Assembly (NCBI RefSeq): GCF_016056375.1
Contig: NZ_JAEDAE010000001.1
Location: 248,001 to 312,000, forward strand
Length of the DNA: 64,000 bases
Origin: Hymenobacter negativus
GTDB taxonomy: Bacteria; Bacteroidota; Bacteroidia; Cytophagales; Hymenobacteraceae
Direction of reading: 5' to 3'
In this document: positions 50,679-59,966 of the stretch, piece after piece
Layout of the letters: every line of letters begins with the position of its first letter
Position numbering within the stretch: position 1 is the first letter of the stretch
The notes under the pieces: model-generated
Seen by the model: the letters and a program-made list of their open reading frames with translations, nothing else
Told to the model about the DNA's origin: nothing
Database searches by the model: none
Position numbers and translations under genes: made by a program

Positions 50679-52214
50679 ATGGAACGACTTATCATCCTTG
50701 ATTTCGGCTCGCAGTACACGCAATTGATAGCCCGGCGCATTCGCGAATTGCACGTGTTCTGCGAAATTCACCCCTACACCCACGCCCCGAACCTCGTCCT
50801 TAGCGATGATATTCGGGGCGTTATTCTTTCCGGCTCGCCGTGCTCGGTGCGCGACGCGGACTCGCCCAACCCCGACCTGAGCCACATTCTGGGCCGGGTG
50901 CCGGTGCTGGGCGTGTGCTACGGCGCGCAGCTGCTGGCCCAGCAGGGCGGGGGCGAGGTGACGCCCGCCACCATCCGCGAGTACGGCCGGGCGCGGCTGT
51001 CGTCGCTCGATGCGGCCTCGCCGCTGCTGGATGAGATGCACGTGGAGTCGCAGGTCTGGATGTCACACGGCGACACCATTGAGCGCCTGCCGGCCGGTTA
51101 CCACATCATAGCCAGCACGCCGGAAGTGGCGGTGGCCGCTTTCAAAATTGAAGGCCAGGACACGTATGGTATTCAGTTTCACCCCGAGGTGACGCACTCC
51201 ACCGAGGGCAAGCTGCTGCTGCGCAACTTCGTGGTTGACATCTGCCAGTGCGCCCAAACGTGGACGCCCGACCACTTCGTGGATTCGGCCGTGACGGCGC
51301 TGCAACACACCATCGGCCCCGACGACCAGGTGATTCTCGGCCTTTCGGGCGGCGTGGATAGCAGCGTGGCGGCGTTGCTGTTGCACCGCGCCATTGGTCC
51401 GCGCCTGCACGGCATTTTTGTGGACAACGGCCTGCTGCGGCAGGACGAGTTTGCCACTGTACTCAAAGCTTATGAAGGCCTCGGCCTGAACGTGACCGGC
51501 GTGAATGCCGCGCCCGAGTTCTACGCCGCGCTGGCGGGCATCAGCGACCCGGAGGGCAAGCGCAAGGCCATCGGCCGCACGTTTGTTGAGGTGTTTGACC
51601 GGGAGGCGCAGAAGGTGCAGGGCGCGCGCTGGCTGGCCCAGGGCACTATTTACCCCGATGTGATTGAGTCGGTGTCGGTGCACGGCTCGTCGGTCACCAT
51701 CAAGAGCCACCACAACGTGGGCGGCCTGCCCGAGAAGATGAACCTGAAGATTGTGGAGCCGCTGCGCATGCTCTTCAAGGATGAGGTGCGCGAGGTGGGC
51801 GCGGCTCTGGAGCTGCCGGCCGAGATTCTCAACCGTCACCCCTTCCCCGGACCCGGCCTGGGCATCCGCATCCTGGGCGACATCACCCCCGAAAAAGTAA
51901 ATCTGCTCCAGCGCGCCGACGGCGTGTTCATCGACCTGCTCAAAAAGCACGGCCTCTACACCCATGTGTGGCAGGCCGGCGCCATGCTGCTGCCCATCCA
52001 AAGCGTGGGCGTGATGGGCGACGAGCGTACCTACGAGCGGGTGGTGGCCCTGCGCGCCGTGACCAGCGTAGACGGCATGACGGCTGACTGGGCGCACCTG
52101 CCCTACGATTTTCTGGCCGAGGTGAGCAATAAAATCATCAACCAGGTGCGGGGTATCAACCGCGTGGTGTACGATATTTCGAGCAAGCCCCCGGCGACGA
52201 TTGAGTGGGAGTAA
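50679..52214 (+). CDS. guaA: GMP synthase (glutamine-hydrolysing)
   Basis: Converts XMP to GMP with glutamine and ATP. 511 residues: class I glutamine amidotransferase domain (catalytic Cys in [11 protein letters not shown] near 80; His/Glu in QFHPEVTHS near 167), ATP-pyrophosphatase domain (P-loop [14 protein letters not shown] near 223) and the C-terminal dimerisation domain with [14 protein letters not shown] and the terminal KPPATIEWE. All key residues are present and length matches the family. Confidence 0.98.
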   Translation: MERLIILDFGSQYTQLIARRIRELHVFCEIHPYTHAPNLVLSDDIRGVILSGSPCSVRDADSPNPDLSHILGRVPVLGVCYGAQLLAQQGGGEVTPATIREYGRARLSSLDAASPLLDEMHVESQVWMSHGDTIERLPAGYHIIASTPEVAVAAFKIEGQDTYGIQFHPEVTHSTEGKLLLRNFVVDICQCAQTWTPDHFVDSAVTALQHTIGPDDQVILGLSGGVDSSVAALLLHRAIGPRLHGIFVDNGLLRQDEFATVLKAYEGLGLNVTGVNAAPEFYAALAGISDPEGKRKAIGRTFVEVFDREAQKVQGARWLAQGTIYPDVIESVSVHGSSVTIKSHHNVGGLPEKMNLKIVEPLRMLFKDEVREVGAALELPAEILNRHPFPGPGLGIRILGDITPEKVNLLQRADGVFIDLLKKHGLYTHVWQAGAMLLPIQSVGVMGDERTYERVVALRAVTSVDGMTADWAHLPYDFLAEVSNKIINQVRGINRVVYDISSKPPATIEWE

Positions 52215-52240
52215 ACGCTCTTTCTGAAATTTATATAGAA

Positions 52241-52332
52241 CGTCATGCTGAGCGCAGCCGATGCATCTCTACGCAATAGTAATTTGGTTTACTTGTGCGG
52301 TAGAGATGCTTCGGCTGCGCTCAGCATGACGT
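52241..52332. repeat. Inverted-repeat element, family F copy 1
   Basis: CGTCATGCTGAGCGCAGCCG at the left and the reverse complement ending GCTCAGCATGACG at the right; inner part GATGCATCTCTA / TAGAGATGC also pairs. Between guaA and the next gene, same direction. The following 25 bp show nothing. Confidence 0.87.
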
Positions 52333-52357
52333 TTTTCTTTGCTATATAATAACCAAA

Positions 52358-53092
52358 ATGACCATGCGTTTCCACTGCCTCCAACACATGCCCCACGAGG
52401 GCCCCGGCCACGCGGCCGACTGGCTGGCCGCGCACGGACATTCGCTCACGTTCACGAAGCTTTTTGAGCCGCAGCCGCAGTTTCCCTCTTTGGCCGATTT
52501 CGATGGATTGCTGATTCTGGGCGGGGCCATGAGCGTGCACGATGAGGAAACCCTGCCGTGGCTGCTCGCTGAAAAGGCCTTCATCCGCGAGGCGTTGCGA
52601 GTGGGTAAGATTACGCTGGCCATTTGCCTGGGCGCGCAACTGGTGGCCGAGGCGCTGGGCGGTGAGGTACGGCCCAACCACGCGCCCGAAATTGGGTTCT
52701 GGACGGTGCGGTTTTCGGCAAAGTCGCTGGAGCACCCGCTGCTGCGCGGGTGGCCCGAGAAGGCGGCCGTGCTGCATTGGCACCTCGACACGTTTACAGT
52801 GCCGCCGGGCGCGATGCGCGTGGGAATGTCGGCGGCTACGGCTACGCAGGGGTTTGTGTGGGGCGATGGGGTGATTGGGCTCCAGTTTCACCCCGAGATG
52901 ACGGTGGCTATGGTGGAGCAACTCATGGCCGACGAAGAGCACGAGCAGGCCGAAGAGCAGGAATTCGTGCAGACGGCGGAGCAGATTCGCAGTAAGCTGA
53001 AATCAGTCTGGAAGGGACGCAAGCTGCTGGAGTCGCTGCTGGAGAATCTGGTGGCGGTGCATGTTAAGGAAATAAATTTGCTGAAAAATTAA
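52358..53092 (+). CDS. Class I glutamine amidotransferase-like protein
   Basis: 244-residue cytoplasmic protein with a stand-alone GATase1 fold: LILGGAMSVHDEETLPW, catalytic Cys in LAICLGAQLVAEAL (about 89), and FHPEMTVAM with the His/Glu pair (about 176). The C-terminal 60 residues are an acidic, coiled-coil-like extension. Similar to YfeJ-type GMP synthase-like amidotransferases of unknown substrate. It follows guaA but is separated by a repeat that would fold in the RNA, so it may be separate. Confidence 0.88.
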   Translation: MTMRFHCLQHMPHEGPGHAADWLAAHGHSLTFTKLFEPQPQFPSLADFDGLLILGGAMSVHDEETLPWLLAEKAFIREALRVGKITLAICLGAQLVAEALGGEVRPNHAPEIGFWTVRFSAKSLEHPLLRGWPEKAAVLHWHLDTFTVPPGAMRVGMSAATATQGFVWGDGVIGLQFHPEMTVAMVEQLMADEEHEQAEEQEFVQTAEQIRSKLKSVWKGRKLLESLLENLVAVHVKEINLLKN

Positions 53093-53108
53093 TTCTCGAA
53101 ATAATAGA

Positions 53109-53152
53109 GCATCAAAAAGCCGCTTCGAGTTACTGAAGCGGCTTTTTGATGC
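53109..53152. terminator. 18-bp-stem terminator
   Basis: GCATCAAAAAGCCGCTTC and its exact reverse complement flank an 8-nt loop; the stem ends give U-runs on either strand. Confidence 0.9.
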
Positions 53153-53164
53153 ATTAATAAAGCA

Positions 53165-53395
53165 ATGTCAACAGAGACGCAATACTACTTGATTCCAATT
53201 GTTGCCTTCGCAGCGTTTGTGGTCAGCATCTGGCTTGCGCACCGTTTTATCAAAGCGCAAACTATAACCTGGGGTGTACGAATAGCGCTTTGGACTGGCG
53301 CGCTATTGCTCAGTAGTGGGGCGTTTTTGGGCTTGGTATTGGTAATGTTATTCGCATTTATGGCTCATCATCCGATGGACCCGCCAATGAAATGA
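53165..53395 (+). CDS. Small two-TM membrane protein
   Basis: 76 residues, two clear membrane helices (LIPIVAFAAFVVSIWLAHRF and the one containing LLLSSGAFLGLVLVMLFAFM), short polar ends and the tail AHHPMDPPMK. No motif or family is recognised. ATG is 12 nt after the terminator and convergent with dgt. Confidence 0.65.
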   Translation: MSTETQYYLIPIVAFAAFVVSIWLAHRFIKAQTITWGVRIALWTGALLLSSGAFLGLVLVMLFAFMAHHPMDPPMK

Positions 53396-53399
53396 GGCC

Positions 53400-54767
53400 T
53401 TAAAACCCCTTCGGCAACTCAATCCCCTTAATCGTCTTGTACAGGCTCAGCGCGTTCTGGTCAGTCATACCGGCTACGAAATCCGTCAGCAGCAAAATCT
53501 TTTCATAGGCCGAAACATCTGCCTGATGCCCTTCGGCGCGGAACTGCTCGGGGAGCAGCAACAGGAGCTTGCGGCTGCGGTGGCCCTGGCTGTGGTCGAA
53601 TACGGCGCAGAGGAAGGCGTCGAGCAGGCCGCCGAGGACTTCGAAGCCGGCGGCTTCGATTTCGAGGACGGGGCGGCTGCGGTAGAGCTGGTGGATGCTC
53701 AGCCGCTGCACTTCCTGCAAATCGGTCCAGCAGCTGAGCTCTTTGATGAGGGACTGGTCGTACTCGCCACGCAGGATGGCGGGGGCATGGTGGGCGAAAA
53801 GGGCGGCCAGCTCGTTCACCAGCTTGCCGATGAGGCGGGCACGGACGTAGCCCAACTCCTCGCGCCAGTCGTGCCACTGCACGCTACCCACGCGGTCCGC
53901 CGGGTCGTTGAGCATGCGCTTGAGCAGTGGCAGGCCGGTTTCGGGGGCAATGAGGCCGAGCTTGAGGCCGTCTTCGAAGTCGATGATGCGGTAGCAGAGG
54001 TCGTCGGCGGCTTCGACGAGGAAGGCCAACGGGTGGCGGTGGTAGAAGCCGGCTTCGGCATCTTTGGCCAGCAGGCCCAGCTCGGCCGCCACGTGCCGGA
54101 AGCGGGCGGCTTCGGTCTGAAAATGGCCGTATTTCTTCTCGGAAGCGCCGCCGACTTTCGCCGCATCGCCCACCAGGCTGGGGCGCGGGTACTTGGTGAA
54201 CGCGCCCAGTGTGGCGTAGGTGAGGCCCAGGCCGGCGCTGCCGCTGCTGTGCGCGGCATAGGTGTGCGTGAGGATGCGGAAACCGGCCGCGTTACCCTCG
54301 AAATGCTGCAAATCGGCCACTTCGGCGGCGTTAAGGTGTGCCAGATACGGCGCAGCGGCGGGGCTGAGGAAGTAGCTGCTGATGGCATCCTCGCCGGAGT
54401 GGCCGAAGGGCGGGTTGCCGATGTCGTGGGCCAGGCAGGCGGCAGCCACTATGTCGCCGCAGTCCTGGTCGAGGTTGGGCAATTGCGCGGCCAGTTCGGC
54501 ATCGGCCTCCATGAGGTGGCGGGCGGCGAGGCGGCCCAGCGAACGGCCTACCACAGCGGTTTCGAGCGAGTGGGTGAGGCGGGTGTGCACGAAATCGGTT
54601 TCGGGCAGGGGCATCACCTGGGTTTTGCGCTGCAAGCGCCGGAACGCGGAGCTGAATACCACGCGGTCGTAGTCCTGCACGAAGGCCCCGCGCACGGGGG
54701 CGGCGCTGGCGGGCGGCAACTGCTGGTCGGGGAAGCGGCGCTGCGAGAGCAGGCGGGGCCAGGACAT
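53400..54767 (-). CDS. dgt: dGTP triphosphohydrolase
   Basis: 455-residue HD-domain enzyme that hydrolyses dNTPs to nucleoside and triphosphate. HD motif residues: TRLTHSLETAVVGR (His, about 60), CLAHDIGNPPFGHSGE (His-Asp, about 113), and a later Asp in AADDLCYRIIDFEDG (about 245). Strongly matches dGTPase; regulatory C-terminus present. Start chosen at MSWPRLLSQRRFPD; the longer frame would begin inside a family D repeat. Confidence 0.94.
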   Translation of the reverse strand: MSWPRLLSQRRFPDQQLPPASAAPVRGAFVQDYDRVVFSSAFRRLQRKTQVMPLPETDFVHTRLTHSLETAVVGRSLGRLAARHLMEADAELAAQLPNLDQDCGDIVAAACLAHDIGNPPFGHSGEDAISSYFLSPAAAPYLAHLNAAEVADLQHFEGNAAGFRILTHTYAAHSSGSAGLGLTYATLGAFTKYPRPSLVGDAAKVGGASEKKYGHFQTEAARFRHVAAELGLLAKDAEAGFYHRHPLAFLVEAADDLCYRIIDFEDGLKLGLIAPETGLPLLKRMLNDPADRVGSVQWHDWREELGYVRARLIGKLVNELAALFAHHAPAILRGEYDQSLIKELSCWTDLQEVQRLSIHQLYRSRPVLEIEAAGFEVLGGLLDAFLCAVFDHSQGHRSRKLLLLLPEQFRAEGHQADVSAYEKILLLTDFVAGMTDQNALSLYKTIKGIELPKGF

Positions 54768-54806
54768 TTCAGTCAAGAGAATACGGGAGGAGGTGAATAA
54801 GGCGTT

Positions 54807-54902
54807 TGTCATCCTGAGCTTGCGAAGGACCTTCTCACATTTGAATTGGATTACTGCTAATCGTTCAGCGGTGAGAAGGTCCTTCGCAAGCTCAGGATGA
54901 CA
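54807..54902. repeat. Inverted-repeat element, family D copy 4
   Basis: TGTCATCCTGAGCTTGCGAA plus GGACCTTCTCAC and the reverse complement; the arms differ from the other copies by TTGCG for YAGCG. Spacer unrelated to other copies. Between the M1 peptidase 3' end and dgt. Confidence 0.88.
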
Positions 54903-54910
54903 GATGGATT

Positions 54911-57900
54911 TTACCGCGCCAGCTGCTCATCGAGCTGCCGGAAGGGGTTGAGTGTATTCAGATTCAATACAAAGCGGATGCGGTCGGTGAAATCTTGGCG
55001 GTTGCTGGGGAAGCCGTTGGCGTACTGCGACCCGGCCACGGGCAGGTAGAATTGCAGGATGTCGCGCAGCACGGGCACCACCAGGCCGGCATCGTAGTAG
55101 AGGCGCTGGGCGGCGCGGGTGGTCGATTCGCTGGTAATGAACCGGTCGTGGGTTGCCCCAAAATCGGCGAAGACGGCGAGGCGCGTGATGGGCAAATCGG
55201 CTTGCAGGTTGACGGTGCTGAGCCATTTGGTATCGGCCACGGGCAAGTAGCCTTTGAAAGCGCCGTCGCGGTCGTCGGTCTGGTGGAGCTGGGCCGTGAC
55301 GCTGTGCGAAATCTGCTGGCGGTCGAGGAAGGCGGTTTGGCGGCGGTAGTCGGGGCTGCCGCTCAGGCCGAGCACGAACTCCGGATTGCTGGGCTGCTGC
55401 AAAAACCGGCCGCCGAACAGACGTGCCTGCACCCGCTTGCCCCGCGAATAGAAGCGGAAGTAGCTGGCGCTGGCCCGCAGCAGCAGGGCCTGGCGGTTGT
55501 TGGCGTCGTCGGCGCTGCTGGCAATCATGCGGTTCAGGTCCACGCCGGCGCTCCAGCCTTGCAGCCCGTTGCTGTGGCCCACGCCGTAAGTCACGGCCTG
55601 AAACACGCCCGTGCGGTCGCGGTCCTCGTCTTTCACAATGGTATTGGCGACGGTGAGGCGTTGGTGTGGGCTTGCGCCCGGCGCGTGGGGCCAAGCAAAG
55701 CTCACGCTCGGCTCGTATTTGATGTAGCGCTCGAAGCGCTGCACGTCGAAGGCAATGGTGGCCTGCCGCGATAGGTGCTGGGGCAGCACATTCAGCTGAA
55801 TGCGGCCGATGCCGTTCAGCTCGTTGCGGCTGAAGCTGTACATGGGCATGGCTAGGTATTGCAGGCGCTTGGGGGCCAGCGGGTTATTGTAGAACGCCGC
55901 GCCGAGCATGAATTTATCCGAAGTATTGGCCCCCAGCACCGGCAGCCAGCTGATGGTGGCCTTGTCCCAGCGCTCCACGCTGGCGAGCGGTCGCAGGCGG
56001 ATAGGAGTGGCGCGCGAAGGGTGGTCGGCCACGGTGAGGCGGTCGTTGCGGCGGTTAAGCTCGGGCGTCACGTAGTTGGCATCCACCACCAGAGCCGCCA
56101 CGTTGGCCCGCTTGAAGTTGAGCTGGCTGGTGGCTTCTTCCTCGGCATTGGGGTCGGTGTTGCCGAAGGGCGCGGTCCACAGGGTTTCGAGCACCCGGCC
56201 GTTAGCATCGACCGACGACACCGGCACGGCCCAAGGCGTGGGCGAGTCGGTGCGCACCAGCACCTTCACCACGTCGTTGAAGCTGGCCAAGGTCTGCAGG
56301 TCGGCGTCGTAGTGCTGCGTGTTGGTCAGCATGCCCTGAAAAAACCAACCCAGCTTCTGGCCCGTGCTTTCCTCAAACACGGCTTGCATGTCCTCGGGGT
56401 AGGGGTGCTTGAACTGCCACCGCTCGTAGTAGAGGTGCATGGCCGCGTCAAATTTGGCCTGCCCGAGGTAGCCGGCCAGGTATTTCAGCAGCGAGCCCGT
56501 TTTCTGGTACACCACGATGCCGTAGTTGAGGGTCGTGTAATCGGCCGAGGTGAGGCCCTGCACCGGCTGGTCGAGCCCGCGGCTGGCCAGGGCCTGGTAA
56601 GGCACTTGGTCGAAAGCAGCGCGGGGCAGCTTTTCGAGGCCGAAGGTGCGGGCAATGCGTGGGCTTTGGGCAAAGCCCATGAATCCGCCGGGCTTGATGG
56701 TGTCCAACTCACTCACACGGCCTTCCTCGTAGGTGTTCACGCCCTCGTCCATCCATGGAAAGTCCCGCTCGTTCGAGCCCAGGATGCCGTAGAACCAGTT
56801 GTGGCCCACCTCGTGCACAATGGCCTCGGGCTGGGTCACGGTCACCATCGGATATTCCATGCCGGAGCCGGCGCTCAGCGCCCCATCCACGGCGGTGGCG
56901 GCCGAGTAAGGGTACTCGCCCACCCAGCGCGAGTAGTAGGTGAGGGCATCGTTCACATCCTGCAGGCCTTTTATCCACTTCGTCGCCTCGCGGTTGGTGA
57001 AGAGCACCCAGGAGGTGACGGTGCGGCCCGAGGGCAGCGTCACGCCACTTTTGAGCACGTTGAAGCGCTTATCGGCAAACCAGGCGAAGTCGTGGATGCG
57101 GTCCTGCTTGTAGCGCAGGGTTTTGGTGGTGGCATCGGAGGCTGGGAATTTCAGGTCGGTGCCAAAAGCCTCGGCGGTTGTTTTGCTGGCAGCGGTGGCG
57201 GCTAGGGCGTCCATGCGGGCGCGCTCGTCGGGGTTTTGCAACTCGCCGGTGGCGCCCACGGTGTAGTTGGAGGGCAGAGTGATGGTGACATCGAACGAGC
57301 CGAATTCGGAGTAGAATTCGCCCTGGTCGAGGTAGGGGATGGGGTGCCAGCCGCGCCGGTCCAGCACGGCGGGCTTGGGGTACCACTGCGTAATCTGGTA
57401 GCTCTGCCCCACGTGCCCAAACCGCGAAAACGACGCCGGAATTTTCACCCGAAACGGCGTGCTGATGCTGGCCGTGGCCCCCACTGCCAGCGGCTGCGGC
57501 AGCACCAGCTTGGCAATGTCGGCATTGTTGGGGTCGAAAACCAGCTTGGCCGGCTGGCCGTTTACCTTGAAATCGAGCCCATCGATAAAGCCCCGGTCCT
57601 CTGCCTTAGCGAACTGGAATCGATTCTTGCCGTCGCGCAGTTGCTGCCTGGCAAAGGCCGTCGAATTGTCTTTGTAAGCATTCGGCCACAGGTGAAACCA
57701 GATGAAGGCGAGGGCCTGCGGCGAGTGGTTGACGTAAGCCAAATCCTCGCGTCCGGTGAGGAAGTTGGTCTTGTCATCGAGCGCCACGTCGATGGAATAA
57801 TTGACTTCCTGCTGGAAATAGGGGCCGGCGGCTTTAGGGGGCGTGGGCTTGGGCGTGTGGCGCTGGGCCAGGGCGAGGCCGGGTAGCAGGGCCAGCAGGC

Positions 57901-57922
57901 CGACGAGTATGCGTTGGGTCAT
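54911..57922 (-). CDS. M1 family metallopeptidase with C-terminal beta-barrel-like domain
   Basis: 1003-residue exported protein. Signal peptide (ILVGLLALLPGLALAQ), then M1 domains: GSGMEYPMVTV (equivalent of GAMEN, about 362) and HEVGHNWFYGILGSNERDFP (zinc motif, about 380), with the third ligand in MDEGVNTYEEG. From about residue 660 to the end the sequence changes to alternating beta-strands rich in Tyr/Phe/Arg/Asp, ending DRIRFVLNLNTLNPFRQLDE, similar to an outer-membrane barrel. Such an end would anchor the peptidase at the cell surface; this is inferred from strand pattern only. Start ATG at MTQRILVG. Confidence 0.88.
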   Translation of the reverse strand: MTQRILVGLLALLPGLALAQRHTPKPTPPKAAGPYFQQEVNYSIDVALDDKTNFLTGREDLAYVNHSPQALAFIWFHLWPNAYKDNSTAFARQQLRDGKNRFQFAKAEDRGFIDGLDFKVNGQPAKLVFDPNNADIAKLVLPQPLAVGATASISTPFRVKIPASFSRFGHVGQSYQITQWYPKPAVLDRRGWHPIPYLDQGEFYSEFGSFDVTITLPSNYTVGATGELQNPDERARMDALAATAASKTTAEAFGTDLKFPASDATTKTLRYKQDRIHDFAWFADKRFNVLKSGVTLPSGRTVTSWVLFTNREATKWIKGLQDVNDALTYYSRWVGEYPYSAATAVDGALSAGSGMEYPMVTVTQPEAIVHEVGHNWFYGILGSNERDFPWMDEGVNTYEEGRVSELDTIKPGGFMGFAQSPRIARTFGLEKLPRAAFDQVPYQALASRGLDQPVQGLTSADYTTLNYGIVVYQKTGSLLKYLAGYLGQAKFDAAMHLYYERWQFKHPYPEDMQAVFEESTGQKLGWFFQGMLTNTQHYDADLQTLASFNDVVKVLVRTDSPTPWAVPVSSVDANGRVLETLWTAPFGNTDPNAEEEATSQLNFKRANVAALVVDANYVTPELNRRNDRLTVADHPSRATPIRLRPLASVERWDKATISWLPVLGANTSDKFMLGAAFYNNPLAPKRLQYLAMPMYSFSRNELNGIGRIQLNVLPQHLSRQATIAFDVQRFERYIKYEPSVSFAWPHAPGASPHQRLTVANTIVKDEDRDRTGVFQAVTYGVGHSNGLQGWSAGVDLNRMIASSADDANNRQALLLRASASYFRFYSRGKRVQARLFGGRFLQQPSNPEFVLGLSGSPDYRRQTAFLDRQQISHSVTAQLHQTDDRDGAFKGYLPVADTKWLSTVNLQADLPITRLAVFADFGATHDRFITSESTTRAAQRLYYDAGLVVPVLRDILQFYLPVAGSQYANGFPSNRQDFTDRIRFVLNLNTLNPFRQLDEQLAR

Positions 57923-58080
57923 GGTCAGAAGCAAGGGCGGGAGTAGCGCCGCGCCTACGGGACGAAGCTACGGCGCGGTATGCGACTTGCGGGGAGGCAG
58001 GAGGATGGAAATTGGCTGCAATCGGTGAGAAATCGTAAGTAGAGGTGTCCGCTTTCCCAGCAAACCGTTCAGCAATTCGC

Positions 58081-58521
58081 ATGACCATGGCTGCCAAAAA
58101 CAACCTCCAACGATTCACTGACGCCCAATCCTCGTCCTACCAAACAGCACTGTCTGAAATCAGAAATGGCCGCAAGCGCAGCCATTGGATGTGGTTCATC
58201 TTCCCGCAAATTCAGGGCCTGGGTCTGAGTGAAACCGCCCGATTCTACGCCGTAGCCGATGTCCAGGAAGCGAAAGAATATTTGGCTCATCCCGTGTTGG
58301 GGGCGCGGCTGCTGGAAATTTGCCAGGCGTTGCTCGGGCTGGCTTCCAGCAATGCCCACGACATTTTCGGCAGCCCCGACGACCTGAAGCTAAAGTCTTC
58401 GATGACGCTGTTTGCGGCGGTGGGCAGCAGCCCGGTTTTTCGGCAGGTGCTGGATAAATTCTATCAGGGAGCCCAGGACGAGAAAACGCTGCGCATCCTA
58501 GCCGCGTCAGCCAATTCCTGA
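58081..58521 (+). CDS. DUF1810 family protein
   Basis: 146-residue cytoplasmic protein; the hallmark RSHWMWFIFPQIQGLG occurs at about 33-48, with LLEICQALLGL and MTLFAAVGS later. DUF1810 matches by these motifs and size (the family is about 140 residues). Function unknown, though it is linked by fold to calpastatin-like annotations. Divergent from the M1 peptidase. Confidence 0.9.
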   Translation: MTMAAKNNLQRFTDAQSSSYQTALSEIRNGRKRSHWMWFIFPQIQGLGLSETARFYAVADVQEAKEYLAHPVLGARLLEICQALLGLASSNAHDIFGSPDDLKLKSSMTLFAAVGSSPVFRQVLDKFYQGAQDEKTLRILAASANS

Positions 58522-58596
58522 GCCGCTTTGTAATGAAACCCTGACCGCCGCGATAGATGCTTCAGCAAGAAAAGTAGCCCCGCTGTTGACCAGAAA

Positions 58597-59100
58597 ATGG
58601 AAGCAAGACCGAAAATTGACGTGCCCCAAACGGCGGCCGACCATGCGACAGAACTATTCGCCTGGAGCGCCCTGGTTCTGCTTTGGGGCCTGACTATCTG
58701 GGGCCTGTTCACCTTGCCCGCCACCATTCCGGTGCATTTCAACGGGGCCGGCGTGCCTGACCATTACGGTGAAAAGAGCAGCCTCCTGCTGCTGCCGCTG
58801 GTAGCCACTGTGCTGTTTGCCGCCCTCACGGCGGCCGGCAAATTCCCCCACGTACTTAACTATCCGGCCGAAATCACGCCCGCCAACGCGCTGGGCCAGT
58901 ACCGGGAAGCCATCCGCCTGACTCGCGGTCTGAAAATTGGGATGGTGCTTGTTTTTCTCCTGCTGGTGTTTCAAACCGGGCAAACGGCCACCGGAAAGAC
59001 GGCCGGTTTGGGCGCGTGGTTTATGCCCGTCACGTTAGGGTTGCTTTTTTTGCTGCCGGGTTTGTGGTACTGGGTCACTATATCCCGAGCCCGAGCTTAA
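58597..59100 (+). CDS. DUF1648 domain membrane protein
   Basis: 167 residues, four or more membrane segments. The DUF1648 signature LPATIPVHFNGAGVPDHYG lies at residues ~42-60. The remaining helices include LLLLPLVATVLFAALTAAG. Proteins with this domain occur alone or fused to sensor/peptide-resistance units (SdpI-like); this short form has an extended N-terminal helix. No partner nearby. Confidence 0.82.
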   Translation: MEARPKIDVPQTAADHATELFAWSALVLLWGLTIWGLFTLPATIPVHFNGAGVPDHYGEKSSLLLLPLVATVLFAALTAAGKFPHVLNYPAEITPANALGQYREAIRLTRGLKIGMVLVFLLLVFQTGQTATGKTAGLGAWFMPVTLGLLFLLPGLWYWVTISRARA

Positions 59101-59134
59101 GAGGTATTGAAATGCCTTGATTTTAAGGCTCATG

Positions 59135-59815
59135 CTATTGCTCGTGCGTGCGGCCCATCAGCCGTACCGTACCGTAGCCTACCAGTAGAAACAGCCCAAA
59201 AATCAGCGTCACGCCCCATGTTCCGGGAAAGGAGAAAGGGTGCAGAATCCGGTTCACGATATCGAAAAACAACGTGAGTGGATTGGTGACTATGTTCCAA
59301 GAATTGAAGCGTAGGTAGCGGCCCAGGTAGATGCCGAAACTGCTGAGCAGCAGCGCCACGGCGGCAAAGCCCCAGCCGGCTCCAAATCCCAGGCGCTGCT
59401 GCACCAGCCGCTGCATGTCGGAGAGAGAGGCGTAGGCCAGCATCAGGCCATTCCAGGCGCAACTCAGTATCAGGGCCAAATCGTACCAGAGCGGCACGCC
59501 GGGGCGGGTGTCGAGGTGGAATAAATCGGTGAGAATGTAGGGCGCATTAGGGAAAAACAGCAGCCACACCGCGCCCACCGGCACCAGCATGCGTGCCCGC
59601 AGCGGCCCTTTGGCCGTGCCCAGCATGGTACTGAGGGCAAAAGGCACCACGGCCAGAAACAGGTTCCAGAGCATAAACAGGAACGTGAGGCGGCCCGTCA
59701 GCAGCACGCGGCCCGCCACCAGCAGGACGCTCAGGGCCACGGAAGCGGCCAGGGCGAACACCAGCGTGAGCCGGGCGCGGGTGAAGGGCTGGCCGGAAAG
59801 GGTGGTTGCTTGCAT
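59135..59815 (-). CDS. DUF1361 membrane protein
   Basis: 226-residue integral membrane protein with about six to seven segments. The motif LFMLWNLFLAVVPFALS, then LLFFPNAPYILTDLFHL and GRYLRFNSWNI are hallmarks of DUF1361. Function unknown. Start chosen at MQATTLSGQP, 5 nt after TAACTTTA, which predicts a leaderless mRNA. Confidence 0.9.
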   Translation of the reverse strand: MQATTLSGQPFTRARLTLVFALAASVALSVLLVAGRVLLTGRLTFLFMLWNLFLAVVPFALSTMLGTAKGPLRARMLVPVGAVWLLFFPNAPYILTDLFHLDTRPGVPLWYDLALILSCAWNGLMLAYASLSDMQRLVQQRLGFGAGWGFAAVALLLSSFGIYLGRYLRFNSWNIVTNPLTLFFDIVNRILHPFSFPGTWGVTLIFGLFLLVGYGTVRLMGRTHEQ

Positions 59816-59920
59816 AAGGTTAAAGTTAATGCCGAAGCGCCGGTAGTAGTTACGTCGGCTTCGGGCAAACGACAAAGCTCTGCCCCACGGGCTGCGTGTC
59901 CGCCGGGAGGCATTTATGGC

Positions 59921-59928
59921 TAATTTTG
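59921..59928 (+). promoter_or_regulatory. -7 box TAATTTTG before the periplasmic binding protein gene
   Basis: TAATTTTG fits TAnnTTTG and lies 38 nt before the chosen ATG. It falls inside the alternative longer reading frame, which supports the downstream start. Confidence 0.45.
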
Positions 59929-59966
59929 CGCGGCTTACCACGGGGGCAAGCGTGTTTTCTGGTTCA

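Noticed and set aside
50404..50727. 107-codon plus-strand frame upstream of guaA
   Set aside because: It overlaps the SRP RNA on the other strand, the promoter region and a repeat; no protein evidence.
51063..52097. 344-codon minus-strand frame
   Set aside because: Antisense of guaA, His/Gln-rich, no domain.
55859..57205. 448-codon plus-strand frame
   Set aside because: Antisense of the M1 peptidase, no recognisable motif.
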